This document shows, piece after piece, positions 26,601-34,758 of a stretch of DNA of 64,000 bases. The notes under the pieces were generated by a model. The model was not told the DNA's origin. It ran no database searches and worked only from the letters and a program-made list of their open reading frames with translations. Both the position numbers and the translations under genes were made by a program. How positions within the stretch are numbered: position 1 is the first letter of the stretch; each line of letters starts with the position of its first letter. This DNA comes from Vibrio sinaloensis (lineage in GTDB: Bacteria; Pseudomonadota; Gammaproteobacteria; Enterobacterales; Vibrionaceae): the NCBI RefSeq assembly GCF_023195835.1, contig NZ_CP096200.1, positions 1,116,001-1,180,000 of the forward strand, in the 5' to 3' direction.

Positions 26601-29600
26601 AAAACGGGTAGCTATCCAGATGTTAAGTCAAACTACCCAGACAATGGCAATATAGACACACGAATTGATATCGATCCTCAAACTACGCAAGGTGTAGGCT
26701 ATGTCAGCTATACCATTCGCGGTTTGGTAAAGAATGACTATAAAAGGGAAGAAATTTCCAACACGGTAGAGATTCACGACCCGGTTAATAACCTTGATCA
26801 ATCAGCGACAGCTGAAATCGGCGACAGCGGTGACGCTAAGCTGAACGTTTCTATCCTCAAAACGGCGGATGTGACTCGCTTTACGCCTGGCGAAGATGTT
26901 ACCTATTTCATCTATCTGCAAAACAACAGTGAAAACAATGCGGACAACTTAAAATTGGTTGACCCGCTAAAAGAGATCAAGTCGGTTCTTGCTAACCAAA
27001 AGAACAATCAGTTTGAAGACTATGAAGACCAGTCTCCGTTTGAATACTGGCAGTTCGACTATGGTGACGGCGCGGGTTGGCAGGCTCAAACCAATGAAGA
27101 CTTGGTCTATCCACCAGGAGGTGTTAACGAATCATTTTCTCTTGATGCGGGAGAAACGCGAACCGTTAAGATCAAAGCTCGTGTAAAGGACAATGTCATT
27201 GGTTCACGTAATGGTGTAGGGGTCTTAGAACCTATCATTGCGAACGATGCCTATATTTTCCGTGATTACAAACAGGTAACGGAAGAGTCACACGTTTCTC
27301 ATCATGAAATGGAGCGAGTAGACAGTGGTGGCACGACGACTCGTGAATTGCTGGTAAATGGTAAGGAGAGTGCCTTTTATGCACCGGGTGATACGTTAAC
27401 TTACAAAGTTAAAGTGAGCTCAAATACAGGTTACTTTAACAACCATCGAATCGCTGAAAATATCAAGGGTATTAGCGTTCTGCTGCTCGATGGTACCAAT
27501 GCTAATCCGTTTAATGACATCTTCTCTGTTGCTGTAGAAAAAGAAGACAGCGATGGCGGCGACGGTACGACTGACGGTACTTTAGATGGTGTCGTCAAGG
27601 ATAACGAAAACATAACCACAACGATTGACGTCGCGGGTGGAGACTATGTGCTATACACCGTAGAGGGTGTAGTCCGTGATGATGCGGTTGGTGACATCAC
27701 GATTGGCGGTATCACGGTTGAGCCATACGATTATCACTTAACCTTTACCAAAACCGTAGAGCAGAAAAACTATCAACCAGATTCAGAGCTGACTTACCAC
27801 CTAACGATCAAGAATGACGGTAAGGGGGGCGCTTACGATATTCCGGTAGTCGATACACTTTCGACGATCAAAGTGGGTTTGATTGATGGTAGTGAAGGGT
27901 TAGCTTTCCCAAATGGCTGGACGATTGAACCTAAAGTGCTTGGTGGCAATCCAAATGCTGAAGTTGATCTCGACAAGACGATTGCTGATAACCAAGACAT
28001 AAATACTCACGCCTCAATTCCGCCGGGCGAGACCATTGAATATATCGTCCGAGCAAAGGTAAACCCGAACGCGGTTGGCAACATTGTTAACTTGCTTAAG
28101 GTCGATGGCGATACCGTGAGTGCCGAGTCTAAAGCGGATACTGAGAAATACGAGTTCGAGAAACATGTTAGCAAAATATACGATGTTGATGGCACCACTG
28201 AACTGACTGGCGGTTACACTCCGGGCGGCTACATCGAGTACCAAATCTTGCTTAACAACAAGAACAACGTCCACCTCAAGGATGTGCCGATCTTTGATGA
28301 TATCGCGGGTATCACCACAGAGTACTTTGACGGATCGACAGGTCGTGCCTTTACTCAGTGGACCATCAAAACCGATGTCGACAAATCAACTCTCTCGGAT
28401 GCGGGAAGTGTGACGAATAACGCTAACATCGATACTGAATTTGATTTGGCGGGCAGTACGTTTGATCCGGACGGAACATTTGTTAGATACACCATCAAAG
28501 CTAAGATCTCGGAAAAAGCGGTTGGCTCAATCCAGAACACCGCTAAGGTAAATAACAAGCATAATCTTCCTTCTGAAAGGGTAGATATGCTGGCTCCAGA
28601 TGTGAAAAAGCTGCACAAAGCATACACAGATGCGAGTTATGCGGCACAGAAAACGACTTATAACCACACACCAGATGGTCAGAAGGTTGTCTACCATTTG
28701 CGTCTCGACAACAAAGGCAAAGGCACAGAGTATGACGCGAGTCTGACTGAGAGCTTCAGTAAGCTGAAATCGAAGTTAGCACAGATCGCAGCAGGCCAAC
28801 CCGATAACCAACAAGGTGTGGTCTATCAACCTGCGAGTTGGATAGTAACAGTTGAGACATCAACTGAAGAAGTGACCGATATTGGATCGTTCATTGGTGG
28901 CAGCGATGTGGATATCGACATTGCGAAGCTATCGATTGCTCCGGGTGGTTGGATTGATATCAAAGTTGAATCACAAATCCGTGATGATGCGATGACCGCG
29001 GTCACCATTACGCCTAAATATAACGGGTCTGGATTTGGTAAGTCGCAAATCAAGCCAGAAACCTCAAGTCTGGAGGTGAGTAAAGAGATCATTTCAATTG
29101 GTGGCAGACCCTACTCGAACGGCGATACTTACAAGCCTGGCGAAGAAGTCATCTACCACTTCACGGTAACCAATACTCAACCTGTTTGGCGTGATAACGC
29201 CGTGTTACGTGACATGCTGTCGAACATCACGGTAGAAGTGTTAGGTGGCGGCGTTACTCAGGCGCTGAACGATACACAAATAACTCACACCATAACGAAT
29301 GGTATAGACAGCGATGTCGACACTTATCTACCGTCTTATGACGCCAACGGTGATTTAGATATTGTTGCCGATATTGCGCCGGGTGAAGAGATCAAGTTCG
29401 TCATTAAAGGCACTATTCGACCTGACGCACTCGGTGTTATCGATGCTAACCAGGCAACGGCTGGCAACAATGAAGTCACCACGCCAGAAATCCCGCCAGT
29501 GGCGCCAGATCTCGTATTCGAGAAACTGGTTACCAATACGACGGCGGATGGTGGTAGCTGTCGCTTCCCATCGGATAGTGGTAGTGGCTGTGAATACAAC

Positions 29601-32600
29601 CCTGCTGGCCAGGTGAGCTACACAATTACGGTTGAGAACCGTGGTGAAGGTATCGCTAATGACGTTGCTATTATCGACAAGCTGAATGCTATCAACACCT
29701 CAACAGGTGCTAAGGCGTTCAGCGGCTTATCAACCACGATTCTTGAACAGCCAAGCAGTGACCGATTCTCAATCTCGGGTAATTACGCGGGTAACAAACC
29801 GCTTGATGCGACATTCGACTTGATGCCAGGTGACAAAGTGGTGTTTGGTTTGTTGGGTACAGTGGATGCTGACGCAACGGGCACCATTACCAATGTTGCT
29901 AAAGTTGATGGACAGGATTCGAACTCGATTGTGCTGGGACAGGGCGAAGCGGATATTATCGCTGCTAAGTCAACAGACACCCCAAGTTACACGCCGGGTA
30001 GTGAAGTACGTTATACCATGTATATCGCCAACCGAGCTGACTCGAATGCTGATGTACGGGTTGAAGATGAAGTTTCTAAGTTCATGGTCGAGACGGCTGA
30101 CGGCTCGATGCAAACAGCATTGCAATCTTGGTCGACGACAGCAACCTTCGTATCGAATGTAACGGCGGTGCACAATGATGCCAGTGCGATTCAAACCACC
30201 GGTGATATTGATGCGATAGTAAAATTAGGCGCGGCAGGCTCAGAGCCGACGGTGCTGAAAATTGAAGTGGTTGGCAAAGTCAGAGATGATGCGGTTGGCA
30301 AGTTTGGTAACACCTTGTATGTCAACAATAAGCAATACGACCTGCAACAACATTTCATCTATCCAGAGCTAGGGGCACTGAAAGTAACCAAGCAAGCGTC
30401 ATTGTCTCCAGCCGTTTACGCACCGGGTGATTCAATCGGCTTTGATATTGTGATTGAAAACACTGGTGCGGGTTACCTGCAAAACGTCAAAGTAGAAGAT
30501 ATTGCGTCGACTATTCGCGCTGATGTAGTAGATAGCCTACTCACCGGATCTGTATTCGATTCGTGGGACAAAGCAGCAAGCTCGATGACAATTGTTGATC
30601 CTACAGCAAGCAAAACGGCGGTGATTTCGCAAACTGACTTTGACGCACCTGATGGCTTTAGTGGTGAGTTTAACTTAGCGCCAGGGTCACAGATCCAACT
30701 TCACCTAGAAGGGACGGTGAACAGTAACGTGATTGGAGCGATTACTAACCGTGTAAACGTCACCGCAGACAATGTTGAACCTTCTAGTGATGAAGCAACA
30801 TACTTGCCTCTTGATGCGGAAGTGACGGTTTCTAAGAGCGTCGATAAGAGCGTTTATCAAGCGCAAGACACCTTAACTTACACGATTGTCTTGACCAATA
30901 CGCAACGCGTTTGGGCGACCGACGTGAAGGTTGTTGATTTGGTTGACCGCATCAGTGCCGAAACCATCTATGGCAGCACGATTTCAGTGTTCGACCCTGC
31001 AACAATTGAAATCAGTGGGGTATCAGCCAACGGAACGACAAACTTGCCCGCGCTATCGGCTAACTTCATTGAACACAGTGTCGATATTGAGCCGCAAGAC
31101 GTTGTCACTATTACCATTAAAGGTCAGCTTAAGCCTGAAATTATTGGTGAAGTGCGAAATCTGGTGACCGTCGAGTACGATGGCAAAACACTAGAAGATG
31201 ATGCCGTTAGCACACCGCTTGTTCCGTCTATAGAAGTGACTAAAGAACCATTCGACCCACTCTACACTCCGGGAACAGTGAATGGTTTTGAAATCAAAAT
31301 CGTCAACAAGGATGCGGCATTCGCTAATGATATTGTGTTAGAAGACCTCATCTCTGCTGTAATGGTGTCGACTGCAGATGGCGTTGACCGACAGGCGTTT
31401 AGTCGCTGGACGGTTGACTATTCGGCCAACGACCCGATGACTTCCGTCGACATTTCAACCTATGGCTGGAATAGCGATATCAACACCAACATCGATTTGG
31501 CTCCGAATGATACCGTGATTTTCACTATCCACGGTGAGGTGGATGCCAAAGCCATTGGCGAAATCGTTAACAGAGCGAAAGTGACATACGATGGCAAAGA
31601 GTTCGAGCCAAGCGCGACCATTAAGCCTAAGCCCGCGGATATTACCTTAACGAAAACGGCCGACCGCGAGTTTTATCAGGCCGGGCAGAGCGCTCAGTTT
31701 GTCGTGACGGTGAGCAATGATGGTGAAGGCTTTGCTAATGATGTGGAAATCAAAGATATCATCAGCGATGTACTGGTTACCCTGGTTGATGGTACTAACG
31801 GGACCGCATTTGAAAGCTGGACAATTAAGACCGAGTTTAGTGATGTCAGTTCTTCCTTGTCATCTACGCCAAGTGGTCGTAACCCAGACATTGATACCTT
31901 GGCTGATATTGCGCCAAACAGCTCGGTGACCTTTACCATTGATGGCACAGTGAATCGTTATGCGACAACGGATATTATCAACCAGGCGAGTGTCGACTTT
32001 GCTGGTCAACCAACCTTAGCTGCTCAGGCGATCATCAAGCATCGACCGGTTTCATTGACCCTCGAAAAGTATGTTGGCGAAACTGGCACGGATACCGAGA
32101 TGACTTATGAGCCGGGTAAAGAGTCAGTGTTCCGAGTTATTGTTGCCAACCAGAACGAAGCGTTTGTTGCTGGTATCCAAGTTAAGGATTTACTCGCTTC
32201 CATGACGGTAGACACGGTCAACGGTGCCAAAGAAGCCGCATTCTCTACTTGGAATATAGAAGTTAAAAAAGGGAGCGACCTGACTCAGATCGCTCCGGAT
32301 CCAAGCGGCAGCAACAAAGAGGTAGACGCTACTGTAGATCTGGCACCTAACGACACCTTAGAGCTTGTGATCACAGGCAAGGTCAATGAGTTTGCTAACG
32401 GTCAAATCGACAACAAAGCGACCATGGTGATCAACAACAGTGGCCGTCCTCAGCGGTCTAGCGCGGTGGCAACTCTGCTTCCTGAGCCTGACAACGTCGT
32501 CATTAGCGAATCTGCTGATAACCCGATTTACACCGCAGGTCAGCAAGCGACCTTCCGTATTAATCTGTTTAACGACAGTAAAGGTTTCGCCAACGATATT

Positions 32601-34712
32601 ATCCTGCGAAATTCCATCTCAGGAATGAAGGTTCCAACAAGGCCAGATATCGCAAGCGGTAACCGTGAAGTCGTTGGTGCCTTTACCGATTGGACAATTA
32701 GCGCAACCAGTAATGACCCGCGCACCAATATTAACGTCGGCACCTTGTCAGCTAATGATGACATAAACATTGCCGGTGACATTGCGCCTGGTGACACGGT
32801 GGAGATCGCGATAACGGGTACGACAGACTCGCGCGCAATGGGTGAGATTGTTAACACCACGCATAAGATTGACGAAGCGCAGTCAGCAACGGCGACGACG
32901 CGAAATGCTTCAGTGGAAACCGTCAGTGCGATGATCACGCCACAGGCCGTTAGCTTTGCTATAGATAAAACTACGGATAAAGGTGATAACGCTGAGTACA
33001 CAAACGACGACTCAGAGCTGACTTACATTCTGCGTGTGAGTAATGAGGGCTCGGCAACCATCACTGGCGCGCAAATGGTTGATGAAATCACTAAGCTGGT
33101 GGGGGCTAACGGCAATGCCTTGTTCACAACCTGGAAAGGCACTATCGAAGAGTGGCCAAGTGGTCAGAAAAAAGCTGAGTTTACTGATAAAGATCTGATG
33201 TTGCCTGACGGTGCACTTTCGCTCGATCTGCTGCCATATATGGGTAACGGTTACGAAATTAAGATTACTGGCCAGCTGAACAAAGGGCTTGATGACGATA
33301 TTACCAACACCTTCACCGTGACTGATCCTGCGACGGGAATCAGTGGTTCGGACGATGTGACTATTCACGTCAAGAAATTTGCCGATAACGAAGGTGATCT
33401 CGTTGTTGCTAAACAAGCGCTGAAAACAGAGGCTCAAGTAGGTGATGTGGTTGAATATGAAGTGACCATCGTCAACAACAACGAGTCAGAATTTAAGAAT
33501 GTTAAGCTGGTTGACCGCTACCCGTCCGGTTTTGCCTATGTTCCGGGCTCAACCGAGATAACCAATAGTGGTCCGGACGGTCAGTTTGATACCAACGATG
33601 ACGTAATCAGTACTGATGATCCAGCAGTCACCAACTCTCTAACCTTTAACGTTGGTGACATGCTTGCCTATGGTGGGGCAGAGAAGACGATTACCGAGCA
33701 AGTACGCATCCGCTACCTACTACGTGTTACTGTCGGCGCGACTTTTGGTAAATATGTCAACTCAGCGGTAGTGATGGCGCCACCGGAAGGGCAGGCATTA
33801 GGAGCGCTGGAAGAGAAGTCCAACACAGCCACAGCAACCGTTGAGGTAATGCCTGATAAGGTGTTCGATACCGCCTCCATTATAGGTAAGGTGTTTGAAG
33901 ACCATAACAGAGATGGTTTCCAGGCGGATGCGACGGCGTTCGACGTTGACATTAATGTGGATATTGATGACCGAGATTACATCGCGGGTACGACCACCAT
34001 TCAATATCAAGGGACTGAAAAGCATTTGCAAGACACCGAGCATAACAAGGGCCAGCATTCGGCTAAAGTTTATGGCATCGAGATAATGAACCCTGGTCAA
34101 TACCAGTACAACTACACCACAGGCACCTATACGCCGAAATCAACAGTAGTGAAAGACTCGGCACTGGTGGCAGGTTACCGAGTAGATAAGCTATTCGGCC
34201 TATCGAATAACCGTACCTTGCCACACAGCAATAAAGTGGTATTTCAGTTCGAAACGCGCACTGATCAGGGCTTTGATTTCAGCATCGTAACCAAGTCGGG
34301 CACCCGAATTGTGTTTGATAAGCAAGAGCTCCGCTCGACGCAATACATTGGCGACCGAGAGCAAGGTTTGTCGGCGGAGAATCTCAATGTAACTCGACAT
34401 CTCTATAAGGATGGCGATCACTACCTTTGGGAGATCGTTATTGAGAACAAGGGGATTTACGAAGACGGTGTGCCTGGTGTTCGCTTGCTTACGGTTGAGG
34501 GAATTGTGATTGAAACCGATGAGTATGGCCGTTATCACGTGCCCGATCAGTGGGTATTAGATAAGAAGGGACAAAACTTCTTGATTAAGGTAGATACCGA
34601 CTCTTTACCGACAGGGATGAAAGTCATTAGTGAGAACCCACGTGTGCAGAGAATATCACCGAACAAACTGACAAAGTTCAATTTCAGTGTGGCGGTAGAG
34701 GATGAAGATTAA
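23649..34712 (+). CDS. Giant secreted DUF11-like repeat protein, 3687 residues
   Basis: Likely an exported surface fibre or adhesin-like protein. A signal peptide covers about residues 1-26 (LFSYFSTWITVLTAFSVFAVSA). About 23 tandem repeats of roughly 140-150 residues follow (about 27-3400), each with strand-rich elements: PG..vxYtixvxN, a VxDxI element, a FxxWTI element, a DIAPG turn, and a closing GxIxNxAxV. The last repeat (3250-3404) is closest to canonical DUF11. The C-terminal 270 residues start SIIGKVFEDHNRDGFQ, an SdrD-B-like calcium-loop motif, and contain GVRLLTVEGIVIETDEYGRYHVP. There is no LPxTG or other sorting motif. The start is TTG with AGGA upstream; no better start exists because the signal peptide begins here. 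Only four cysteines occur. It is first in a three-gene operon with an outer-membrane barrel and an OmpA lipoprotein. Confidence 0.85.
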   Translation: MLKQLFSYFSTWITVLTAFSVFAVSAADIEVTVSPVSANYQNSQTIDYQVLIKNTSAKTLRGITVSDPIWQTKVESESGSVNAFSALSIGASSSWGSKPGVFSSVDADLNVENAVLFPYGHIVYQVQANVSSEAIGEIVLDKTTVRADIDGDGSSEVFVPTTPSIFTPVPYQYELDLSVDKSEYQVGAQLTYTLTVTNTGSYQVQGLDISQAFQSLAVENVTGSASSPFSNVTISGKKTGSDSELGSFAASGDLEVSDAKVAVGGKLTYTISTTVADNLVGDIVTSATAHTKDGDIETPQRTTPPAQPIVSIEHTLNKTSPYLVGSERLFTVEVSNTGQGIAYGYHVKHNINELISDLGLGNNLKPEHNSSDLSGNPFAYWSIEVADIGANSQSSYKDLGSQTDVDFDDQVSIFPNESITYQIKANISPVAIGEVKGANAAIFSAAGDLEQDAQISNIFGAERTLNVTDAEIKIVKTTKESEYIPGNTVEYEIKVSNSSSKYFANNLQVVDDLTCVQTDMAAGAGQGQAFKRWKLEPVSAEDDLGTDHGQYSYGTWTTSPVTVSPDIAPGKFVSYKLTAEVNESSVGLIVDDNPACSDNVTEEGSGVQMPEDNLRASKDVDSRYYSSGDVLTYTIRVDNDGDGFADQVHVEDAIDTLETVDIYGTTIKAFDSWTITAQAFKQNGSPSTASDTGISGSINSPDILDVDATIEPHGYIIYTIEAKTNPLANGHIQNSVTVDDSVYADRGSDPRDFSINLIKEVKTNNDANFHSERTSYSKTDNEITYRLRLINAKGNGYATNVKVKDAISSIEAGILEPDNVTKKVFSSWTISADIISDNPLLNGNSAYTDVGTFEDNKDLDTVAQIAPNVEVVYTITAQIDRSNGDEIIYKRIDNSAVIETPDSDSQSGMQDAAVVYPKAPNVVVVKTTKENEFVPGQWVEFDVTVYNRGAGYANEVKVSDDIAGMDAFSDWTIKASTDSNNAPFKTGSYPDVKSNYPDNGNIDTRIDIDPQTTQGVGYVSYTIRGLVKNDYKREEISNTVEIHDPVNNLDQSATAEIGDSGDAKLNVSILKTADVTRFTPGEDVTYFIYLQNNSENNADNLKLVDPLKEIKSVLANQKNNQFEDYEDQSPFEYWQFDYGDGAGWQAQTNEDLVYPPGGVNESFSLDAGETRTVKIKARVKDNVIGSRNGVGVLEPIIANDAYIFRDYKQVTEESHVSHHEMERVDSGGTTTRELLVNGKESAFYAPGDTLTYKVKVSSNTGYFNNHRIAENIKGISVLLLDGTNANPFNDIFSVAVEKEDSDGGDGTTDGTLDGVVKDNENITTTIDVAGGDYVLYTVEGVVRDDAVGDITIGGITVEPYDYHLTFTKTVEQKNYQPDSELTYHLTIKNDGKGGAYDIPVVDTLSTIKVGLIDGSEGLAFPNGWTIEPKVLGGNPNAEVDLDKTIADNQDINTHASIPPGETIEYIVRAKVNPNAVGNIVNLLKVDGDTVSAESKADTEKYEFEKHVSKIYDVDGTTELTGGYTPGGYIEYQILLNNKNNVHLKDVPIFDDIAGITTEYFDGSTGRAFTQWTIKTDVDKSTLSDAGSVTNNANIDTEFDLAGSTFDPDGTFVRYTIKAKISEKAVGSIQNTAKVNNKHNLPSERVDMLAPDVKKLHKAYTDASYAAQKTTYNHTPDGQKVVYHLRLDNKGKGTEYDASLTESFSKLKSKLAQIAAGQPDNQQGVVYQPASWIVTVETSTEEVTDIGSFIGGSDVDIDIAKLSIAPGGWIDIKVESQIRDDAMTAVTITPKYNGSGFGKSQIKPETSSLEVSKEIISIGGRPYSNGDTYKPGEEVIYHFTVTNTQPVWRDNAVLRDMLSNITVEVLGGGVTQALNDTQITHTITNGIDSDVDTYLPSYDANGDLDIVADIAPGEEIKFVIKGTIRPDALGVIDANQATAGNNEVTTPEIPPVAPDLVFEKLVTNTTADGGSCRFPSDSGSGCEYNPAGQVSYTITVENRGEGIANDVAIIDKLNAINTSTGAKAFSGLSTTILEQPSSDRFSISGNYAGNKPLDATFDLMPGDKVVFGLLGTVDADATGTITNVAKVDGQDSNSIVLGQGEADIIAAKSTDTPSYTPGSEVRYTMYIANRADSNADVRVEDEVSKFMVETADGSMQTALQSWSTTATFVSNVTAVHNDASAIQTTGDIDAIVKLGAAGSEPTVLKIEVVGKVRDDAVGKFGNTLYVNNKQYDLQQHFIYPELGALKVTKQASLSPAVYAPGDSIGFDIVIENTGAGYLQNVKVEDIASTIRADVVDSLLTGSVFDSWDKAASSMTIVDPTASKTAVISQTDFDAPDGFSGEFNLAPGSQIQLHLEGTVNSNVIGAITNRVNVTADNVEPSSDEATYLPLDAEVTVSKSVDKSVYQAQDTLTYTIVLTNTQRVWATDVKVVDLVDRISAETIYGSTISVFDPATIEISGVSANGTTNLPALSANFIEHSVDIEPQDVVTITIKGQLKPEIIGEVRNLVTVEYDGKTLEDDAVSTPLVPSIEVTKEPFDPLYTPGTVNGFEIKIVNKDAAFANDIVLEDLISAVMVSTADGVDRQAFSRWTVDYSANDPMTSVDISTYGWNSDINTNIDLAPNDTVIFTIHGEVDAKAIGEIVNRAKVTYDGKEFEPSATIKPKPADITLTKTADREFYQAGQSAQFVVTVSNDGEGFANDVEIKDIISDVLVTLVDGTNGTAFESWTIKTEFSDVSSSLSSTPSGRNPDIDTLADIAPNSSVTFTIDGTVNRYATTDIINQASVDFAGQPTLAAQAIIKHRPVSLTLEKYVGETGTDTEMTYEPGKESVFRVIVANQNEAFVAGIQVKDLLASMTVDTVNGAKEAAFSTWNIEVKKGSDLTQIAPDPSGSNKEVDATVDLAPNDTLELVITGKVNEFANGQIDNKATMVINNSGRPQRSSAVATLLPEPDNVVISESADNPIYTAGQQATFRINLFNDSKGFANDIILRNSISGMKVPTRPDIASGNREVVGAFTDWTISATSNDPRTNINVGTLSANDDINIAGDIAPGDTVEIAITGTTDSRAMGEIVNTTHKIDEAQSATATTRNASVETVSAMITPQAVSFAIDKTTDKGDNAEYTNDDSELTYILRVSNEGSATITGAQMVDEITKLVGANGNALFTTWKGTIEEWPSGQKKAEFTDKDLMLPDGALSLDLLPYMGNGYEIKITGQLNKGLDDDITNTFTVTDPATGISGSDDVTIHVKKFADNEGDLVVAKQALKTEAQVGDVVEYEVTIVNNNESEFKNVKLVDRYPSGFAYVPGSTEITNSGPDGQFDTNDDVISTDDPAVTNSLTFNVGDMLAYGGAEKTITEQVRIRYLLRVTVGATFGKYVNSAVVMAPPEGQALGALEEKSNTATATVEVMPDKVFDTASIIGKVFEDHNRDGFQADATAFDVDINVDIDDRDYIAGTTTIQYQGTEKHLQDTEHNKGQHSAKVYGIEIMNPGQYQYNYTTGTYTPKSTVVKDSALVAGYRVDKLFGLSNNRTLPHSNKVVFQFETRTDQGFDFSIVTKSGTRIVFDKQELRSTQYIGDREQGLSAENLNVTRHLYKDGDHYLWEIVIENKGIYEDGVPGVRLLTVEGIVIETDEYGRYHVPDQWVLDKKGQNFLIKVDTDSLPTGMKVISENPRVQRISPNKLTKFNFSVAVEDED
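23727..33860 (+). repeat. About 23 protein-level tandem repeats within the giant gene
   Basis: The repeats are visible only as protein: the DNA copies have diverged and there are no long identical stretches, so they are old duplications. Consensus marks in order are YtPGd.vtYtI.v.N.g.G.A.dV.V.D.I, about 40 residues later a FxxWTI, then D.D....IAPg..v.yti.g.v...a.G.I.N.A.V. Examples include ...WTI at about 25662, 26559 and 28354 and DIAPG at 29373. Repeat count is by eye and could be off by one or two. Confidence 0.75.
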
Positions 34713-34758
34713 TCGTGAACAACTATAACGACAAACAAACGCGATTGGTGGAAGAATT

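Noticed and set aside
32540-33001. A 153-codon open frame on the minus strand inside the giant gene (and many similar ones)
   Set aside because: It is the antisense of strongly repeated coding sequence, lacks a ribosome-binding site and resembles no protein.
23649-34712. A CRISPR array or satellite DNA explanation for the repetitive feel of this region
   Set aside because: The periodicity is at protein level only; no short identical DNA repeats with spacers exist.
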